Assembly: GCA_023419605.1 (NCBI GenBank)
Contig: JAEZXR010000089.1
Location: 55,499-119,498 of the forward strand
Length of the DNA stretch: 64,000 nucleotides
Source of the DNA: Bacillota bacterium
GTDB taxonomy: Bacteria; Bacillota; Clostridia; Acetivibrionales; JAEZXR01
Direction: 5' to 3'
Shown here: piece by piece, positions 42,701 to 52,605 of the stretch
Numbering within the stretch: position 1 is the first letter of the stretch
Layout: each line of letters opens with the position of its first letter
Position numbers and translations under genes: made by a program
The notes under the pieces: generated by a model
What the model saw: the letters and a program-made list of their open reading frames with translations, nothing else
What the model was told of the DNA's origin: nothing
Database searches by the model: none

Positions 42701-43435
42701 TTAAATTTTGACCACAATTACGGAGATATTGTCTTCTCCGCCTTTTTCATTTGATCTTCTCACCAATTCGTTGCATGCGTCCTGAGGGTCTTCATTATTT
42801 AAAAGTATATCCATAATTTCAGCTTCGCTCAGCTTATTTGTCAACCCATCGGTACAAAACATAAATATGTCTTTTTCCCTGGCCTCACAAATGTAGCTGT
42901 CCACAAGCATATCCTCAGAACAACCCAATGCCCGCGTAATTAGATTCTTTTTCGGATGTTTTTCTGCTTCTTCCCTGTTGATTGAACCGTTTTTAATGAG
43001 CTCCTCAATATAGGAGTGGTCCGTGGTAATTCTCTCAATCTTTTCTTCTCTGATAAGGTATGCGCGACTATCGCCAATATGTCCGATATGTATGTTTCCA
43101 TTATATAACGCGGCTACAATGAGAGTGGTTCCCATGCCATAATTGGCTTCACTCTCCTTCGACTTGTCATACACCTCCAGATTGGCTTTTTGCATCATCT
43201 CTTCAATGCTTTTTGAAATTTCCTCTGAGTTGGCAAGCTGTTTCAATGAATCCTTAATGTAGCCAGAGACGCAATCCACAGCCATTTTACTGGCAATCTC
43301 GCCTGCATTGTGCCCTCCCATACCATCGGCGACAATAAACGCCTGCGGCAGCTCCGGACTCCCTGTTACTACATTTACGTAGTCCTCATTAATTTCTCTT
43401 ACCATTCCCTTATCACTTTTAACCCCAAACTTCAT
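42701..43435 (-). CDS. prpC: PrpC-type PP2C protein phosphatase
   Basis: A 244-residue PPM-family phosphatase that removes phosphate from PrkC and its targets. Metal-binding motifs NEDYVNV, ADGMGGHNAGE, HIGDSRAYL and GGEDNISVIVV are complete. The ATG chosen lies 10 bases after GGAG; a GTG three codons upstream overlaps that site. It is 77 bases from prkC on the same strand. Confidence 0.95.
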   Translation of the reverse strand: MKFGVKSDKGMVREINEDYVNVVTGSPELPQAFIVADGMGGHNAGEIASKMAVDCVSGYIKDSLKQLANSEEISKSIEEMMQKANLEVYDKSKESEANYGMGTTLIVAALYNGNIHIGHIGDSRAYLIREEKIERITTDHSYIEELIKNGSINREEAEKHPKKNLITRALGCSEDMLVDSYICEAREKDIFMFCTDGLTNKLSEAEIMDILLNNEDPQDACNELVRRSNEKGGEDNISVIVVKI

Positions 43436-43626
43436 TACTATCACTCTCCATAAGTGGTCAAAGGCATCTCTTTCGCTGCTTAATTTAAAAAGAGTTCATC
43501 TGTTATCTGTATATTTTTCTATTTATGCCTAAGACTTTTCACCAGGTGTATCTTATTCACTGTTTTTAAATAAGTCATGCTTTTATGCAAATCCTCATAA
43601 TGTATAGAACAAATTTACAGCATATA

Positions 43627-44670
43627 CTATTCTTGGACAGGATCTAAGACGCTTCTTCGCAACTGCCCGCAGGCAGCATTTATATCACTTCCAAGTTCCC
43701 TTCTCACAGTGGCTTCTATTCCGAAGCGCTGTAGGGTCTCCTGGAAAATTTTTATCTGTTGTTTGCTGCTTTTTCTGAAAGCACCGTCTTTTATTGAGTT
43801 TACAGGTATTAAGTTTACATGACAAAGCATACCCTTTATTGTATGAGCAAGCTCTACTGCATCATTCCTCGAGTCATTCACTCCGTCGATCAAAGCATAC
43901 TCAAAAGTAATTCTTCGCTTTGTCTCCTCTGTATATATCTTACATGCTTCAATTAATTTGTCAATAGAGTACTTCCTATTAATCGGCATTATTTTCTCTC
44001 TTTCCTCGTCTTTTGGCGCATGTAAGGAGATGGAAAGCGTAATAGGCATATTTTCCCTGGCCAGTTGCAATATCTCCGGTACAAGCCCGCAAGTGGAAAC
44101 CGATATGTGCCGATATCCTATATTTAAGCCTTCCGGATGATTTACCAGCCGAAGGAATTTCGTAACGTTCTCATAATTGTCCAAAGGCTCTCCGATACCC
44201 ATGATAACTATGTTCCCAATTCTTTTCCCTGAATCCGTCTGCATAGTTAGGACCTGGTCCAACATTTCTCCTGCCGTTAGGTTTCTCATAAAACCGGCCC
44301 CTGTCGAGGCACAGAATCTGCACCCCATCCGGCAGCCAACCTGTGAAGATATGCAGGCTGTATTCCCATGCTTGTATTGCATGAAAACACTTTCTATAAT
44401 ATTTCCATCACTAAGCCGAAACAGGTACTTTGCAGTACCATCAATTTTTGATACCAGTTTATGTTCAATGAATAGTTTATGTAAATTTGTTTTTTCCGCC
44501 AGTGCTTGCCGCAGCTCCTTTGAAATATTGCTCATTTCGTCAATATCTTTAATGCCTTTATTCAGCCACTGATAAATCTGTTTTGCCCTGAATTTTTGCT
44601 GCCCCATCGTAGCCAGAAGATCTTCCAGTTCTTTTAAACTCATGTCCAGCAAATTTACCTTTTGTTCCAT
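43627..44670 (-). CDS. rlmN: RlmN, 23S rRNA A2503 / tRNA A37 methyltransferase
   Basis: A 347-residue radical SAM methyltransferase. The cluster motif is C113-x3-C117-x2-C120 (GCRMGCRFC), and the resolving cysteine near the end is C334 in NAACGQLR. GEPLDNYENV follows the usual pattern. It lies 4 bases after rsmB and before prpC in the same cluster. No sign of Cfr-type features that would indicate antibiotic resistance. Confidence 0.96.
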   Translation of the reverse strand: MEQKVNLLDMSLKELEDLLATMGQQKFRAKQIYQWLNKGIKDIDEMSNISKELRQALAEKTNLHKLFIEHKLVSKIDGTAKYLFRLSDGNIIESVFMQYKHGNTACISSQVGCRMGCRFCASTGAGFMRNLTAGEMLDQVLTMQTDSGKRIGNIVIMGIGEPLDNYENVTKFLRLVNHPEGLNIGYRHISVSTCGLVPEILQLARENMPITLSISLHAPKDEEREKIMPINRKYSIDKLIEACKIYTEETKRRITFEYALIDGVNDSRNDAVELAHTIKGMLCHVNLIPVNSIKDGAFRKSSKQQIKIFQETLQRFGIEATVRRELGSDINAACGQLRRSVLDPVQE

Positions 44671-44674
44671 TCCT

Positions 44675-46027
44675 TTAGCTCCTTCGTTTCATCCTGGCAA
44701 TAAAAAACCCGTCGATGCCATGGATATTGGGATATAATTGCACAAACCCTTGGGAGGCACTGTCTACCTTCAGGCTTTGCGGCAAAAACCGCTCTATATC
44801 TTCCATTTCAAAATCGCTATTTTCCAGAAGAAAGGCTTTTACCATTTCTTCATTTTCCTCCGGCTCAATGGTACAAGTACTGTATACCAACGTTCCTCCT
44901 GCTTTTACATAGCCGGAAGCAGCAGAAAGGATTTTGCTCTGCAGTCCGGTAATCTCTTTTTTGTCACCCAAATTCCTTGACCATTTGATATCCGGCTTTT
45001 TTCTAATGATCCCAAGTCCGGTACAGGGAGCATCCACAAGCACACAATCCGCTTTTCCCTTATAATTATGGTCAAATTTTGCAGCGTCATACATTTCCGC
45101 CTGGATTATTGTGATTCCAAGCCTTTTTGCAGCTTCCTCAATAATTTTTATTTTGTGTTCGTGAATATCTCTTGCTACTACTGTTCCTGTATTTTTCATC
45201 AGTTGTGCAATATGGGTTGCCTTCCCCCCAGGTGCACTGCATACATCCAGCACGAGGTTTCCCGGCTGTGGGTCCAGAATCTTGCCCACCAGGGTTGAAC
45301 TCTCATCCTGCACCTGAAACCGGCCCTCTTTAAAAGCAGTAAGGCGGGTTAAGGAAGAAGGATTTTTCAGGATCAACGAGTCGTCCATGTATCTCGCCTT
45401 TTCAACTTCTACTCCCTCAACATTTAATTGATCCGCCAATTCCTCTGAAGATATTTTCAATGTATTGGCTCGAACTGTTAACTCGGGAGTTCTATTGCCG
45501 ATTTCCAATAAGTCCTCAGTAAATTCCGTCCCAAATCTTGCAGCCCAGCTTTCTACCATCCATTCCGGGTATGAATACCGGATACTCAAATATTTCACCG
45601 GTTCCCTGCTTTTATCCGGATATTTAATATTGTGTTTGTTTCTGGCAATATTCCTTAAGACAGCATTAACAAAGCCGCTGGAAGCAGAATGTCCATACCG
45701 TCTGGCTAAGGTCACGCTTTCATTGCACGCAGCAGATTCCGGAATCCTATCCATATATAACAATTGATATACTCCCAGGCGCAAAACATTTAAAATCCAG
45801 GGTGATATCTTTTTCAGCTTTACGCTGGAAAACTGGCTGATAGCCCAATCAATAGATAACTTCCATTTTACAGTACCATATACCAGTTCCGTTATAAACC
45901 CCCGATCCAGCTCCTTCAGATTACTTTCTTCCAGAAGCTTGTTTAGGGCAATATTGGAATAAGCTCCATTTTCATTGATATCATATATTATTTTTAAAGC
46001 CACTTCTCTTGGTAAGTTAACAGCCAT
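44675..46027 (-). CDS. rsmB: RsmB, 16S rRNA m5C967 methyltransferase
   Basis: A 450-residue protein with an N-terminal NusB-like RNA-binding domain and a C-terminal SAM-dependent methyltransferase domain. VCSAPGGKATHIA binds SAM; VDAPCTGLGI and VYSTCTIEPEEN carry the two conserved cysteines. AGGAG precedes the ATG. The gene is in its normal place between fmt and rlmN, except for two inserted genes upstream. Confidence 0.95.
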   Translation of the reverse strand: MAVNLPREVALKIIYDINENGAYSNIALNKLLEESNLKELDRGFITELVYGTVKWKLSIDWAISQFSSVKLKKISPWILNVLRLGVYQLLYMDRIPESAACNESVTLARRYGHSASSGFVNAVLRNIARNKHNIKYPDKSREPVKYLSIRYSYPEWMVESWAARFGTEFTEDLLEIGNRTPELTVRANTLKISSEELADQLNVEGVEVEKARYMDDSLILKNPSSLTRLTAFKEGRFQVQDESSTLVGKILDPQPGNLVLDVCSAPGGKATHIAQLMKNTGTVVARDIHEHKIKIIEEAAKRLGITIIQAEMYDAAKFDHNYKGKADCVLVDAPCTGLGIIRKKPDIKWSRNLGDKKEITGLQSKILSAASGYVKAGGTLVYSTCTIEPEENEEMVKAFLLENSDFEMEDIERFLPQSLKVDSASQGFVQLYPNIHGIDGFFIARMKRRS

Positions 46028-46077
46028 GTGTTTCTCCTAAGTTTACAGTTTAAAGTTGAGAGTTGAAGTACAGACCA

Positions 46078-46100
46078 AAGGAATGGCTTTGCCATTCCTT
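46078..46100 (-). repeat. 10-bp perfect hairpin after the YugP gene
   Basis: AAGGAATGGC and GCCATTCCTT around TTT, in the 93-base gap before rsmB. There is no strong U-run, so it is a weak terminator or a processing stem. Confidence 0.5.
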
Positions 46101-46120
46101 CTCTACTCTCACGGATCGAA

Positions 46121-46816
46121 TTAGTCATCTCTTCTGTTGCTTGCCAGAAGTACCAGACGCAAAAGTTGTGCCATTGCAACGGCAGCAGAAGCCACATACG
46201 TCATTGCTGCCGCATTTAGTACTTTTTTCACAGGTTCCAGTTCATCTTGTGTGAGCATCCCCGTTGATTCAAGAACTCGAACGGCCCTACTACTGGCATT
46301 GAATTCCACCGGCAATGTAACCAGGTAAAATGCAACAGCAACAGTAAAAAGGATAATCCCCAGATTGGTTAAAAGCGGAGTACCAAACACCAATCCAAAG
46401 ATAGCCATATAAGGTCCGATGCTGGAGCCAATTCCTGCTATGGGTACCAGGCTGCTTCTTAATCCCAGCGGTGCATAGCCCACTTTATGCTGGATGGCAT
46501 GCCCCGTTTCATGCGCTGCGACACCAATGGCGGCAACCGAAGTGCTTCCGTAAACCGCTTCAGACAATCGGACTACCCGGTGTTTCGGATCATAATGATC
46601 CGTAAGCTCCCCACGAGTGGGTTCGACGGCCACATCATACAAATCGTTTTGACGCAGGATCTCCCGTGCCACATCAGCCCCGGTCAGCCCTCTCCAGTTT
46701 GCATATTGTCTATATTTATTAAAAGTGCCTTTCACTTTGAATTGCGCATACAAAGCAAACAAAAACGCAGGTATAACAAGCATGAGAGTATACCTGTCAA
46801 TTCCATAAAAAAGCAT
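46121..46816 (-). CDS. yugP: YugP-family membrane zinc metallopeptidase
   Basis: A 231-residue membrane protein with an HExxH zinc site (HETGHAIQH) between an N-terminal helix and two or three C-terminal helices. This is the neutral zinc metallopeptidase 2 family, with unknown substrates. The ATG chosen follows GGAGG by 7 bases; the ATG two codons upstream almost touches that site. It interrupts the classic fmt-rsmB pair, an arrangement I believe is common in Clostridia. Confidence 0.92.
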   Translation of the reverse strand: MLFYGIDRYTLMLVIPAFLFALYAQFKVKGTFNKYRQYANWRGLTGADVAREILRQNDLYDVAVEPTRGELTDHYDPKHRVVRLSEAVYGSTSVAAIGVAAHETGHAIQHKVGYAPLGLRSSLVPIAGIGSSIGPYMAIFGLVFGTPLLTNLGIILFTVAVAFYLVTLPVEFNASSRAVRVLESTGMLTQDELEPVKKVLNAAAMTYVASAAVAMAQLLRLVLLASNRRDD

Positions 46817-46933
46817 GTTCATACCTCCTTAAGAATAATCCATTGAGCCTACTGTTATTATTCACAAAGATATAACGTCCTATTTACTTTAATATTACCA
46901 CAATTTATAAAGTTTTGAAACAGCGTTTTTATA

Positions 46934-47030
46934 GATAACGAACTTTACACCTTACTACATCGGAGCCGAAAAACAGCCGGCAGTTGGGATGGCTTTCGGC
47001 GGAGTGAATTCAACTTTAAAATTCGTTATC
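46934..47030. repeat. 97-base palindromic element between DUF116 and yugP
   Basis: Terminal inverted repeats GATAACGAA and TTCGTTATC enclose a nested hairpin (46965-46970 with 46995-47000, and 46975-46978 with 46991-46994). It could be a structured 5' leader of yugP or a small MITE-like or REP-like insertion. I see no convincing target-site duplication and no U-run. Confidence 0.45.
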
Positions 47031-47046
47031 CATAACACGGCAGCGC

Positions 47047-47808
47047 TTACTTCAATACTCTGTTGAGTTTATCCTTAAGAAATCTCACATCTACACTGGT
47101 ATTATAGCAGGGGCCGTTTTTTCTGTCGTTAGTGACGCCGATAACAGGAATTGCACTGACATCGGAAATCCCACTCGTCAGGTCTCTTTCGCAGGCTACG
47201 GAAAGTATGAGACGAGGCTTTGCCTCTTCTATCGTTTTTCTTGCGGCTGTTCCCCCTGTGGCCACTACAAAGCGAACTCCAGTACTAACTGCCAAATCAC
47301 GCAAATCGCCTATACAGCATTTACCGCACCGCCGGCAGTTTGCGATATCGTTTGTGACTTTATAGATGCAAGTCGCATCCTGTAAACAATGTGGCAGCAG
47401 TACAAGTACCTGGTGAGGAGAATACCTGCCAATACTGGATTCCACCAGGATGTTGTTCAGATCGACAAAAAAGCTTCTAATGGAATCCTTATTCTTTCGG
47501 AAGGTTCCGGACAAGTGAATTACCAAGGGAAAAAGGAAAAAGAGATTTTTCTTAATAAAGCCTGCCATCGCTTTCCCAGTACGTTTTTTCCTGTATATAT
47601 GCATCACCAGCAGCACAAGGGCCAACACATAACCTGCCAGAATCAATGCAAAAAGAGCTGCTACGTATAAAATAAAATTATAGGTATCCAACGATGAATA
47701 CCTATAAAAAAGAGTTATTCCCCCGAATATAAAAAGCAAAATGCCCACTAAAACTGCGCTAATGCTTATAAAGCCTTTCAGGTTTTTATCCAAGTACTTC
47801 ACCCTCAT
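47047..47808 (-). CDS. DUF116-domain membrane protein
   Basis: A 253-residue protein with two N-terminal membrane helices (about 12-34 and 43-72) and a cytoplasmic DUF116 domain rich in cysteines (HCLQDATC, CRRCGKCC, a later VACERD and GPCYN), which may bind metal or an Fe-S cluster. The ATG overlaps fmt by 23 bases but has no ribosome site; a TTG five codons in, after GAGGGTG, is an equally good start. The function is unknown. Confidence 0.87.
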   Translation of the reverse strand: MRVKYLDKNLKGFISISAVLVGILLFIFGGITLFYRYSSLDTYNFILYVAALFALILAGYVLALVLLVMHIYRKKRTGKAMAGFIKKNLFFLFPLVIHLSGTFRKNKDSIRSFFVDLNNILVESSIGRYSPHQVLVLLPHCLQDATCIYKVTNDIANCRRCGKCCIGDLRDLAVSTGVRFVVATGGTAARKTIEEAKPRLILSVACERDLTSGISDVSAIPVIGVTNDRKNGPCYNTSVDVRFLKDKLNRVLK

Positions 47809-48718
47809 CTATGCTGTGACCACACAGGTACTCCTCTATCGTCATTCTTCTACTTGAGTCAAACTGTACTTCCAGGATATTTAAAAGCCCATCCCCGGTG
47901 GAAACGATAACACCGCTCTTTATCACTTCGCAAATGGTACCTGGCTTATAATTCAAAGCTTTACCCGAAATAACGGAGGTTTTCCAGATTCTTATCCGCT
48001 CTCCTTTGTAGAAGGAATAAGCTCCCGGCCAGGGGTTCGTCCCCCGCACCAGATTATGAATTTCCCGGGCAGATTTGTTCCAGTCAATGAGTCCCAGTTC
48101 TTTACTCATCATAGCAGCGTAAGTAGCCTGGTCATGGGGCTGCGGCGTACGCTCCAATATACCTTTTTCCAGCTTTTCCAGCGTGCCCTTTAAAACCTCT
48201 GCTCCGACAATGGACAGCACATCATGCAATTCACCGGCTGTCATATCCTCCGGAACTTCAACTTCTTTTTTCACCAGCATATCGCCTGTATCCATACCGA
48301 TATCGGTATACATCGTCGTAATCCCCGTCACTTTTTCCCCGTTGATGACGGACCATTGAATGGGGGCGGCGCCTCTATATTTGGGCAGCAGAGAACCATG
48401 GACATTAATACAGCCCAGAGGAGGAATATTCAGCACATAGTCAGGCAATATTTTTCCATAGGCAACTGTAACCAGAAGGTCCGGCTTCAAAGATTTCAGC
48501 TCTTCCGTAAACTCTTGTGTCTTGATTTTTGCCGGCTGAAGCACAGGAATTCCCTTCCCGGCAGCATATTCCTTTACCGCCGGAGCTGCCATCTTGTTTC
48601 CTCTTCCCTTCGGCTTGTCCGGCTGAGTGACTACCGCAGCCACGTCATACCCTTCCTTAACCAGCATATCCAAACTGGGTACTGCAAACTCGGGAGTACC
48701 CATGAAAACGATCCTCAA
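47786..48718 (-). CDS. fmt: Methionyl-tRNA formyltransferase
   Basis: A 310-residue enzyme that formylates initiator Met-tRNA using 10-formyl-THF. N-terminal MGTPEFAVP, the catalytic region HGSLLPKYRGAAPI and the later MDTGDM are typical, followed by the C-terminal OB-like tRNA-binding domain. It lies 32 bases after def, its functional partner, which later removes the formyl group. Confidence 0.97.
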   Translation of the reverse strand: MRIVFMGTPEFAVPSLDMLVKEGYDVAAVVTQPDKPKGRGNKMAAPAVKEYAAGKGIPVLQPAKIKTQEFTEELKSLKPDLLVTVAYGKILPDYVLNIPPLGCINVHGSLLPKYRGAAPIQWSVINGEKVTGITTMYTDIGMDTGDMLVKKEVEVPEDMTAGELHDVLSIVGAEVLKGTLEKLEKGILERTPQPHDQATYAAMMSKELGLIDWNKSAREIHNLVRGTNPWPGAYSFYKGERIRIWKTSVISGKALNYKPGTICEVIKSGVIVSTGDGLLNILEVQFDSSRRMTIEEYLCGHSIDEGEVLG

Positions 48719-48750
48719 ATATGATCACTCCTTTTAATGCCGTAAAATAA

Positions 48751-49215
48751 CTACTCCAGTTCACTCTTATCGATATACCGAATTACCTTATCTTTAAAAA
48801 GTACGCCATTGAGGTGATCTATTTCATGGCAGAAGGCCACAGCAAGGAAACCTTCGGCATCAATAACGACCTTTTCTCCTTTTGCATTAAGCCCCTCCAC
48901 AGTTACTTTCAAAGGACGCTTTACTTCACCGTAGATTCCCGGGATACTGAGGCAACCTTCGATTTCAACCTGTTCACCCTCACTCTTAACAATCACAGGA
49001 TTTATCATTTCAATTAATCCGTCACCAATATCAATAACAATGATTCTTTTTAAAACTCCGATCTGGGGTGCCGCCAGTCCTACACCGTTTGCTTTGTACA
49101 TGGTCTCGGCCATATCTTTTATCAAAACCTGTATCTTATTGTTTACTATATCAACTTCTTTTGAAATCTTTCGTAATAGCTCATCGCCCTCTTTAATGAT
49201 ATTTCTAAGTGCCAT
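48751..49215 (-). CDS. def: Peptide deformylase
   Basis: A 154-residue metallohydrolase that removes the N-formyl group from new proteins. All three motifs are present: GVGLAAPQIG, EGCLSIPG with the metal Cys, and HEIDHLNG with both metal His and the catalytic Glu. The start MALRNI follows GGAGG; Met seven codons upstream lies before that site. Confidence 0.97.
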   Translation of the reverse strand: MALRNIIKEGDELLRKISKEVDIVNNKIQVLIKDMAETMYKANGVGLAAPQIGVLKRIIVIDIGDGLIEMINPVIVKSEGEQVEIEGCLSIPGIYGEVKRPLKVTVEGLNAKGEKVVIDAEGFLAVAFCHEIDHLNGVLFKDKVIRYIDKSELE

Positions 49216-49284
49216 AGTAAAACCTCCCTTGAACAAGGATGAATTGCAGTAACAAATTCACCCTGCACTGTTATAGTTCATTTA

Positions 49285-51732
49285 TTATAACATACTTACC
49301 GGATTAATATCCATACTTAAATCGACGGTGTCCTTACCTTTTTTATCATAGAATTCGTCAGACACTGAGCTGAGCACTGCTATCATTTTATCCAAATCCT
49401 TACATTTTATTACAATACGCCATCGGTATTTGTTTTTTATCTTGGATAACGGAGCCCTGGAAGGACCCAATATATCCGCATCGGAGCCAGCAGCAGAAAA
49501 TCCGCTTTCCAATAGTCCTTTGACCTCTTTTGAGCGGATAAATACACCTCTGTCATAGGGTCCGCTGAGAACCACTGCTGCAATGTTGGTAAAAGGCGGA
49601 TAGCACAATTTTTCCCGCAGCCTTATCTCTTGATTATAAAAAGAGTCATAATCATGTTTACAGGCTGAAGTGATGCTAAAATCTTCCGTATTATATGATT
49701 GTATGACCACCCTCCCGGAAAGCTCACCGCGGCCTGCCCTTCCTGCCACCTGTGTTATAAGCTGGAAGGTCCTTTCCGAAGCCCTGTAGTCTCCGGTGTT
49801 CAGCATGCTATCCGCTGCCATAACTCCTACAAGGGTTACTTTGGGAAAATCATGCCCCTTGGCAATCATCTGTGTACCCACCATCACATTGATATTCTTC
49901 TCACGGAAGGTCCGCAGAATTTCCTCGTGAGAATTCTTACCTGTTGTTGTATCCATATCCATTCGAACGATGGAACTCTCAGGGAACTGCTTCCGCACCT
50001 CTTCCTCCACCTTTTGAGTACCTGTACCGAAATGCCGTATATAACTGCTTTTGCATTTCGGACAGCTTTGGGGACTTTTCACCGTATACCCGCAGTAATG
50101 GCAAATCACTCTATCATCATGGGCATGATAGGTCATTGAAACATTGCAGTCCGGACAAATCAGCGTAAAGCCACAGCTCCTGCACATGACAAAGGAAGCA
50201 TATCCGCGCCGGTTAAGAAACAGGATTGTTTGTTCTCTTTCCTGGATATTGTATTTCATTTCCTCCGCCAGCTTTTTGCTGAAAATGCTTCGATTTCCCC
50301 GATCCAGTTCCTTTCTCATGTCAACAAGTGTTACTTCGGGTAAAAGCATGTGATTTGCCCGCTGTTTCATTTCCAGCAGCTGACTCTCACCCTGTAAAGC
50401 CCTGAAATAGCTCTCTACCGACGGTGTAGCAGAGCCACAAAGCAAAAGTGCCTCATCAATACGGCATCGCTCCCGGGCAACGTCCACTGCATGGTATTTG
50501 GGAGTTATTTCGGATTTATAGGAATTTTCATGTTCCTCATCAATGATAACAATACCCAGCTTCCTAAAAGGTGCAAATATGGCGGATCGGGCTCCCACTG
50601 CCACTTTTATCCTTCCGTCCCGGATCAACCGCCACTGGTCATATCGCTCTCCTAACGACATCCTGCTGTGTAAAACCGCTACATCATCTCCAAATCTACC
50701 CTTGAACCGCTCCACCATTTGGGGTGTCAGGGAAATCTCAGGCACAAGAACAATGGCCTGCTTATGGTTTTTGATGCAATGCTGAATCAGCTGCAGGTAT
50801 ACCTCTGTTTTACCACTGCCGGTAACACCATGGAGCAGCGCTTCGTGAAATCGGCCCAAATCCATTTTTCCTTGCAGAGTGTCCAAAACCTGCTTCTGCT
50901 CCAGAGTAGGTTCCATCGGCTGAGTCTTCTCTATACACCTTCGGTTATAGGGATCTCGTGACACCTCAATTTCCTTGAAATCAATATAGCCATACTTTTT
51001 CAATGTATTCAGAACACCGGAAGATACCCCGGAAAATCTTGCAAGATCCTGGACTCCCACATATTCATTGTCCATGAGAATCTCCAGCACACGAATATGC
51101 TGAATTCTTCGGATCCTGTTGCTTTCGATTTCCTCGATGACCTCTTCTTTCGAAAGGGTCATATAGGCAACACGAACCGTTTTTTCGCGTACTGCAGGGC
51201 TGAACTCCTCATAAACCTCGATAATTCCCTTTTCCTTCAGAGTACCTATATACCTGGAAATACCCTTTATGGCTGTTCGCCTCTTCATCTCTTCCAGTTC
51301 ACACTCTTCGCCGTTCTCCGCCAGAAACTCTACAATTCTTTTTTCCGTCGGCCTCAGGCCAGGGGCATTCCCCAGCAGTTTGATAATCGCCAGGCTTTTT
51401 ATACCGGTTCCCGGGGGAAGCATGGTTTTTATTACATCGGAATAAGTACAAATGTACCGGCTTTTCATCCAGCTCACTAATTTTAAAATGTTTCCGGAAA
51501 GCGCAGGCCGCTGATCAATGATCTCCTTCACTTCCTTCAAACCTTCTGTATTCTCCAATACAAGCACTTCCAGCACATAAGCCTCCGTAGATTTGTTCGA
51601 TCTTCCGAAAGGAACAATGACTCTGATGCCGGGAGCCACTTTATCTACAAGACTTTGCGGTACTACGTAATGATATTCCTTATCAAATTTTCTTGTGCAA
51701 TTACTCATTACCACAGATGCAACGGTTTTCAT
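49285..51732 (-). CDS. priA: PriA, primosomal helicase
   Basis: An 815-residue 3'-5' helicase that restarts collapsed replication forks. The N-terminal 3'BD domain begins MKTVASVVM..TRKFDKEYHYVVP. The helicase core has Walker A (HGVTGSGKTEVYL), DEEH and GSATPS. Eight cysteines form the two zinc sites (CRSCGFTLICPDC, CHYCG, CPKC). It heads the priA-def-fmt cluster. Confidence 0.97.
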   Translation of the reverse strand: MKTVASVVMSNCTRKFDKEYHYVVPQSLVDKVAPGIRVIVPFGRSNKSTEAYVLEVLVLENTEGLKEVKEIIDQRPALSGNILKLVSWMKSRYICTYSDVIKTMLPPGTGIKSLAIIKLLGNAPGLRPTEKRIVEFLAENGEECELEEMKRRTAIKGISRYIGTLKEKGIIEVYEEFSPAVREKTVRVAYMTLSKEEVIEEIESNRIRRIQHIRVLEILMDNEYVGVQDLARFSGVSSGVLNTLKKYGYIDFKEIEVSRDPYNRRCIEKTQPMEPTLEQKQVLDTLQGKMDLGRFHEALLHGVTGSGKTEVYLQLIQHCIKNHKQAIVLVPEISLTPQMVERFKGRFGDDVAVLHSRMSLGERYDQWRLIRDGRIKVAVGARSAIFAPFRKLGIVIIDEEHENSYKSEITPKYHAVDVARERCRIDEALLLCGSATPSVESYFRALQGESQLLEMKQRANHMLLPEVTLVDMRKELDRGNRSIFSKKLAEEMKYNIQEREQTILFLNRRGYASFVMCRSCGFTLICPDCNVSMTYHAHDDRVICHYCGYTVKSPQSCPKCKSSYIRHFGTGTQKVEEEVRKQFPESSIVRMDMDTTTGKNSHEEILRTFREKNINVMVGTQMIAKGHDFPKVTLVGVMAADSMLNTGDYRASERTFQLITQVAGRAGRGELSGRVVIQSYNTEDFSITSACKHDYDSFYNQEIRLREKLCYPPFTNIAAVVLSGPYDRGVFIRSKEVKGLLESGFSAAGSDADILGPSRAPLSKIKNKYRWRIVIKCKDLDKMIAVLSSVSDEFYDKKGKDTVDLSMDINPVSML

Positions 51733-51905
51733 TCTACACCCTTTTCCTATGTGTTTTATAAATTTCCTAATGAAACGCTCAGCACATCCTCCCTCTCCGG
51801 CATTTCAAATTCAAAGCGAAGTTCCGGGAGCTACAGGGGGTAGCCCTCCCTCTGGACAGGCTATGTGCTTCCAATTTATTATCTAGTCCCATTATATCAT
51901 TAAAA

Positions 51906-51936
51906 AGAGAATTACCCAATCCCAAGGTAATTCTCT
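51906..51936 (-). terminator. Terminator after the small P-loop gene
   Basis: An 11-bp perfect stem (AGAGAATTACC with GGTAATTCTCT) followed on the leftward strand by five T. Confidence 0.8.
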
Positions 51937-51985
51937 CAACTCATTGAACATAAAATTGGAGTTTGGCGTACATTCATTGTTGAAG

Positions 51986-52396
51986 CTACGCTACAAACTC
52001 CTTTATAAATTGAGGCATGTTCTCGGCTTCGCCGTTCATGCTGATGTAAAACTCAATCTTATATTTTTCCGACACCTGCTGCAAAGCAATGAAGAATTTT
52101 TCAAGACAAGCCTCACTTTCTTTAATTATACAGGTAAGTCCATCAATAAATATGGTCCGGATGTCGTAATCCTCTGCGATAATGCCACAGATAAAACTAA
52201 TAAAATCGGAAGCAGATTCGATCGGAAACTCCGATACGTTGATAAATCTGACTTCATGCCTGAGGTTGTACATTAGTTGATTACTGTAGTCAATAAAAAC
52301 TACATCGCCTGTACTGTCTGATGCAAGGTTATTGGCAGTTTCCACGAGAACTTTGGTTTTTCCGATCCCTTTTTTGCCATACATGACTTTAATCAT
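51986..52396 (-). CDS. Small P-loop ATPase-like protein
   Basis: A 136-residue protein with Walker A GKKGIGKTK at residues 7-15 and a Walker B-like TIFIDG strand. It looks like a minimal RecA/ParA-type nucleotide-binding fold. I do not recognise a named family. The ATG two codons after the first possible one is chosen because GGGTGG adjoins the first. It is monocistronic, ended by a strong terminator. The 200 bases upstream of it hold a 9-bp inverted repeat (AATACTATT) that may mark its promoter region. Confidence 0.7.
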   Translation of the reverse strand: MIKVMYGKKGIGKTKVLVETANNLASDSTGDVVFIDYSNQLMYNLRHEVRFINVSEFPIESASDFISFICGIIAEDYDIRTIFIDGLTCIIKESEACLEKFFIALQQVSEKYKIEFYISMNGEAENMPQFIKEFVA

Positions 52397-52605
52397 ATGC
52401 ATCCACCCTCTCTGGTTTTATTTATTACTTCTTTACTTATTTATTATAATACTATTAAAATTATATGAACAGATGATTTAAATAGTATTATTCCCTAGAA
52501 ATTTTGATTTCGTTTCTCCAGCGCGGACTTGCCGTAGTGCGCTTTACCCGGAGTGTGCCTTCTGAACTGACGAAGGACAACTTTTGTCGTATTCCTGGCT
52601 GCATC

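Noticed and set aside
43627..44670. Cfr-type resistance methyltransferase
   Set aside because: The gene lies in its normal RlmN context and its length and sequence fit RlmN.
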